In this document: in pieces, positions 5,888 through 8,464 of the stretch | How positions within the stretch are numbered: the first letter of the stretch is position 1 | Layout: every line of letters begins with the position of its first letter | DNA from: an uncultured Hyphomicrobiales bacterium | GTDB taxonomy: Bacteria > Pseudomonadota > Alphaproteobacteria > Rhizobiales > Beijerinckiaceae | Length of the DNA stretch: 8,464 nucleotides | Assembly (NCBI GenBank): GCA_903916165.1 | Contig: CAIWVR010000372.1 | Location: 1-8,464, forward strand | Direction of reading: 5' to 3' | Position numbers and translations under genes: made by a program | Notes under the pieces: model-generated | Told to the model about the DNA's origin: nothing | Seen by the model: only the letters and a program-made list of their open reading frames with translations | Database searches by the model: none

Positions 5888-6919
5888 TTAGACCTGGCTC
5901 CGCCATGGTGCAGCATCAATGATGTTTTCTGTTACATCGAAAGTGGATGTACGCTCTGCTTTCTCTGGATCAATCAGAAGCTTCCAAGGTTGCTTGCTGT
6001 AGATAACCATACGACGAAAGTTCTTGCTGCCAATCACACGATGACCAATGCCCCGACGCACAATAAAGAGATCGCCCGGCTTCATTTTCGAGACACCAAA
6101 TTCAGAGATATTATCTGCCGTTCCTGAAAATTGAAGCTGAAATTCTTCATTGCGATTGCCACGATGAAAAGCTGCCTGTTCCCCTGGCGTGTTGTAACAC
6201 TCCACAAGAAAATCATCACTTTTCATGGAGATTGGTCCTGGCCCGAAGCCTCCTGTCGGCTTGTCAAAAATGTCAAAAAGCCTCACATTGTGCAACCCAC
6301 GCCCGTCGGTGGACGTATTCACGAGGCGGTCGTATTGGCGCTGGATGATGGTCAGGTCGCCTTCCTTATCGTCCCATGTACGAACACTTTCTGTCACTGC
6401 GCCCTTGGTGGCCACTGCCCGATCAGCGGGAATCGTCCATGCAGGTGCGCCATTCCATTTCACGTGATATTCGGTCTCGCCAATGTGGCCACGCTCATCA
6501 ATCAGCACATCAATCGGATTGAACAAATGAATGGCCATCCGAAGATTATCAGCTGACCCCGTACTACGATATGACACACCGGACGGAATGACAGTTAGGT
6601 GATGGGGCTTAGCTGTGAAGACGCCATATTCGGTTTCGTAAAGTGTCTCGCCCGCCCATTGAAAAAACAACACATCATAATCGGCATTCCGATGAAAATG
6701 GGGTTGCGTGCCACACACCGCTTCGACAAAAAAACGACTGGTCGTGGCTTCCAGAAACTGGACCGGTTCATTGGGCGCGCGCAAATGGTCAAAGGGACGC
6801 GTTAACGGCAAGAATAAATGGCCGGAAGCCGTTCCGATCATATCCTCTTCGGTCCGCTTTGACCATTGGATCGGATAGGTATCACCCCAGCCTGTCGCAA
6901 ATTCCTTGAACGATTTCAT
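5888..6919 (-). CDS. Homogentisate 1,2-dioxygenase-like bicupin protein
   Basis: The protein has 343 residues and two cupin domains. In the N-terminal one, HFHRNAD (74-80), the following glycine-rich strand turn, TEYG (96-99) and VIPSGVSYR (110-118) resemble the N-terminal half of homogentisate dioxygenase. In the C-terminal one, H252, E258 and H293 keep the H-x5-E...H pattern of the Fe(II) site of that enzyme (human H335, E341, H371), within FHRGNRNEEF and PGDLFIVRRGIGH. So a non-heme iron ring-cleaving dioxygenase is likely. It is shorter than classical homogentisate dioxygenases (about 430 or more residues), so the substrate may differ. The ATG at 6919 follows GAGGAGAG at good spacing; an upstream in-frame ATG at 7036 would run through the promoter and is rejected. 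The gene is divergent from the M24-like gene with 119 bp between, and ends at a shared terminator. Confidence 0.82.
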   Translation of the reverse strand: MKSFKEFATGWGDTYPIQWSKRTEEDMIGTASGHLFLPLTRPFDHLRAPNEPVQFLEATTSRFFVEAVCGTQPHFHRNADYDVLFFQWAGETLYETEYGVFTAKPHHLTVIPSGVSYRSTGSADNLRMAIHLFNPIDVLIDERGHIGETEYHVKWNGAPAWTIPADRAVATKGAVTESVRTWDDKEGDLTIIQRQYDRLVNTSTDGRGLHNVRLFDIFDKPTGGFGPGPISMKSDDFLVECYNTPGEQAAFHRGNRNEEFQLQFSGTADNISEFGVSKMKPGDLFIVRRGIGHRVIGSKNFRRMVIYSKQPWKLLIDPEKAERTSTFDVTENIIDAAPWRSQV

Positions 6920-6945
6920 GGTTCTCTCCTCAACAGTTTTTTCCT

Positions 6946-6974
6946 TATATAGGGCTGGATTGGGATGCGGACAA
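6946..6974 (-). promoter_or_regulatory. Promoter of the bicupin gene
   Basis: On the minus strand TTGTCC (6974-6969) is followed after exactly 17 nt by TATATA (6951-6946), extended as TATATAAGG. Transcription would start near 6939, giving a leader of about 20 nt that contains the GAGGAGAG ribosome site. Confidence 0.55.
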
Positions 6975-6989
6975 GTTTTAATGATTGAT

Positions 6990-7003
6990 GCACAAAACTG
7001 TGC
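6990..7003. promoter_or_regulatory. Possible operator GCACA-N4-TGTGC
   Basis: GCACA (6990-6994) and TGTGC (6999-7003) form a perfect short dyad around AAAC in the divergent region. It lies just upstream of the -35 of the bicupin promoter and about 36 bp before the start of the M24-like gene. A regulator there could act on both genes. The size makes chance possible. Confidence 0.3.
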
Positions 7004-7038
7004 TCCACTCCTGTCTTGGACGCAGAGGAAAGACAACG

Positions 7039-8256
7039 ATGATGGACCCAGCCGTCGAGTTCAACACGATCTCACCTTCAGAGCGTGAGCCGCGCTGGAA
7101 TCGCATCCGTGTCATGATGAAGCAACGGGGCATTGATTGGCTTCTTGTGAGCGGAAATTCAGGACGCTGGAATGAGATGAATGCCAATGTGCGTTACCTC
7201 TGCGGGTACGCTGATCCGCTGTCTGGCGTGTGCTATGCCTTGTTCCCTCTCGAAGGCGACGGAACGATCATCACGCAAATGCCAGCCAAACGCAGCCTTA
7301 AGGCCATTAACTGGTTTCAGGATATCAGACCACGCTCGACACTGGACGCCGATAAAATCATTATTGAACGGCTACGTTCGGAGGGTTTCACGAAAGGGAC
7401 AATCGGTCTTGCTGGACCCACATTTGGTGGACGTGAAAGCATTGGCATGCCGTGGCAATTGTACGGCGCCTTGGTGCAGGCTCTCCCAAACATAAAAATC
7501 GTTGACGCAAGCGATCTCTTTTTTGAACTGAGAAGTATCAAGAGTTCTGAAGAGATTCGATGCCTGGAACGGTCTGCAGAAATTGCAGATATCGGATTAG
7601 AGGCGCATATGACATGCCTGCGCCCCGGCATGACCGAGCGAGAATATTATGCGGCCATCACCCATGCAGTCGATTGCGCAGGTGCCGAACCGCCGACATT
7701 CCTTCTTCTTGAGTCTGGACCGCTTGGTGCAGTGTGGCCAACACAAGACCCCCTGCCGTCCAACCGAATTCTTGCCAAAGGCGATTATATCGTCAGCGAA
7801 GTCAGCCCCAAATATGCTGGCTATCAGGCGCAGAGCCTGCAATGCATTGTCATTGGCCCGGCGCCAGAGCAAATGGTGGAGCTCGCCAAATATGGAGTCG
7901 AGATTTGGGACAAGGTTGCAGAAAACCTTTTGCCCGGTCGTATCATCGCCGATGTCTTGAAAACCGCTGACCAGATCATCGCGCGCGCCGAGAAACGTTT
8001 CGGCTCGACGTCTGCCGCGCTGACGCCGCATCTTTCATATGCCGGGCTTGGCGGCCCCGATACATCTGCACGACCTGCCGAGGTTCAACCCAATCAAGCC
8101 TTCATGGGTGAAATCGGACCGCAGGGAGGGCATGGCAAACCTCACCCCCGTTGGCGTGTGAATGGTGGCTATTGCCTCATCACGACAGATGGTATGCCGC
8201 GCCACTTGAGCGGCAAATATCCAATTGACAAGCGATTGCTCATTGAACTGGACTAA
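7039..8256 (+). CDS. Creatinase/aminopeptidase-P-fold (M24-like) protein with degenerate metal site
   Basis: The protein has 405 residues: an N-terminal creatinase-type domain (about 15-160) and a C-terminal pita-bread domain (about 175-400). Family landmarks are RSIKSSEEI (165-173), RPGMTEREY (195-203), SGPLGAVWP (226-234), KGDYIVSEVSPKYAGYQ (247-263), FMGEIGP (355-361) and ITTDG (381-385). Compared with metallopeptidases of the fold, the first Asp is E254, the second Q265, the GHG histidine falls in AGLGG (335-339), and the last Glu falls at G376. The histidine after the SGP motif is T235. Only E358 keeps its place. A metal-dependent peptidase is therefore unlikely. Metal-free members such as creatinase show that the fold can do other hydrolysis or lyase chemistry. 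ATG at 7039 (or 7042) follows AGAGGAAAG. It is likely to work with the divergent bicupin. Ectoine-hydrolase- or creatinase-like function is possible but not shown. Confidence 0.85.
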   Translation: MMDPAVEFNTISPSEREPRWNRIRVMMKQRGIDWLLVSGNSGRWNEMNANVRYLCGYADPLSGVCYALFPLEGDGTIITQMPAKRSLKAINWFQDIRPRSTLDADKIIIERLRSEGFTKGTIGLAGPTFGGRESIGMPWQLYGALVQALPNIKIVDASDLFFELRSIKSSEEIRCLERSAEIADIGLEAHMTCLRPGMTEREYYAAITHAVDCAGAEPPTFLLLESGPLGAVWPTQDPLPSNRILAKGDYIVSEVSPKYAGYQAQSLQCIVIGPAPEQMVELAKYGVEIWDKVAENLLPGRIIADVLKTADQIIARAEKRFGSTSAALTPHLSYAGLGGPDTSARPAEVQPNQAFMGEIGPQGGHGKPHPRWRVNGGYCLITTDGMPRHLSGKYPIDKRLLIELD

Positions 8257-8281
8257 CCAACCATCGACGCAGCATAATGCC

Positions 8282-8464
8282 AAGCATAAGAGAGACGTCA
8301 GCGAGCAGGCCCTGACGAATCATGGTGCGGGCTTCAGGACGAATTTGGTCTTCGCTGCCATCAAGGATCAGAATAGCTTGGCCGAGTTGACTGGATCGTT
8401 TGACATTCACCCCGCGATGGAGAGGACGGACGTGAATAGGCGTCAGAACGTGTCAGAAGGAAAA
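8282..8464 (+). pseudogene. Remnant of an IS3-type transposase OrfA, partial at window edge
   Basis: The open frame reads, among other parts, NHGAGFRTNLVFAAIKDQN (from 8318), then SLAELTGSFDIHP and RRQNVSEGK. This resembles the start of IS3-family OrfA proteins (helix-turn-helix of PF01527): N-H-x3-F-K-A-K-V-A-L-A-A-I-K, L-A-E-L, F-x-V-H-P, then K-R-x-L-L-E-G. Several usually conserved residues are changed, notably the segment after HP, where the tryptophan before KR is missing. No start codon with a ribosome site opens this frame; an ATG at 8277 is one frame away. So it looks like a decayed copy. Whether OrfB and inverted repeats follow cannot be seen, because the window ends here. Confidence 0.6.

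Noticed and set aside
5888..7036. Longer bicupin gene starting at ATG 7036
   Set aside because: The extra 39 residues would be encoded by the promoter and the ribosome site; the ATG at 6919 has GAGGAGAG in the right place and the family similarity starts there.
7039..8256. DMSP lyase DddP or ordinary Xaa-Pro peptidase
   Set aside because: Both families rely on metal ligands in the pita-bread domain that are replaced here, and no other DMSP gene is nearby.
8240..8452. Minus-strand frame ending inside the 3' end of the M24-like gene
   Set aside because: It has a stop near the window edge, only a doubtful GTG start and no family resemblance, while the plus strand here shows IS3 OrfA-like residues.

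Overview
The window looks like a chromosomal segment of a Gram-negative proteobacterium, probably an alphaproteobacterium. The evidence is a periplasmic multiheme cytochrome, a Bug/TctC-type periplasmic binding protein, and Shine-Dalgarno-led, tightly overlapping genes. The taxonomic guess is weak. Two blocks of different character meet near position 4390: a GC-rich redox operon on the left, and a more AT-rich catabolic-looking block on the right that ends in a decayed insertion-sequence gene.

Left block (about 1-4390, all minus strand). A 33-codon upstream ORF (4082-4183) overlaps by ATGA a membrane-anchored FAD/NAD(P)/2Fe-2S oxidoreductase (2844-4085). That gene overlaps by TGATG a small bis-heme-b membrane protein (2260-2844), which overlaps by TAATG an eight-heme, membrane-anchored c-type cytochrome (1520-2260). 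A MgtC/DUF4010 membrane protein (151-1392) follows, then the first 12-13 codons of another gene that leaves the window (1-38). The three redox genes read as one machine: NAD(P)H to FAD and 2Fe-2S in the cytoplasm, across the membrane through two hemes b, and out to a periplasmic octaheme cytochrome c. The heme-ligand layout of the b subunit (two H-x13-H pairs) is that of NADPH oxidase and ferric reductase cores, here split over separate genes and given a multiheme outlet.

Middle (4184-4783). About 600 bp without a convincing gene lie between the divergent operons. The 4390-4780 part is strongly AT-rich and holds a perfect 19-bp palindrome (4499-4517) just downstream of a TATAAT box.

Right block (4784-8464). 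An orphan Bug/TctC solute receptor (4784-5821, plus) converges on a homogentisate-dioxygenase-like bicupin (5888-6919, minus), with a perfect bidirectional terminator between them. The bicupin is divergent from a creatinase/aminopeptidase-P-fold protein (7039-8256, plus) that has lost nearly all canonical M24 metal ligands. Receptor, ring-cleavage-like dioxygenase and degenerate pita-bread protein together suggest uptake and breakdown of a small, possibly aromatic compound that cannot be named from sequence. From about 8282 to the right edge lies an IS3-type OrfA remnant.
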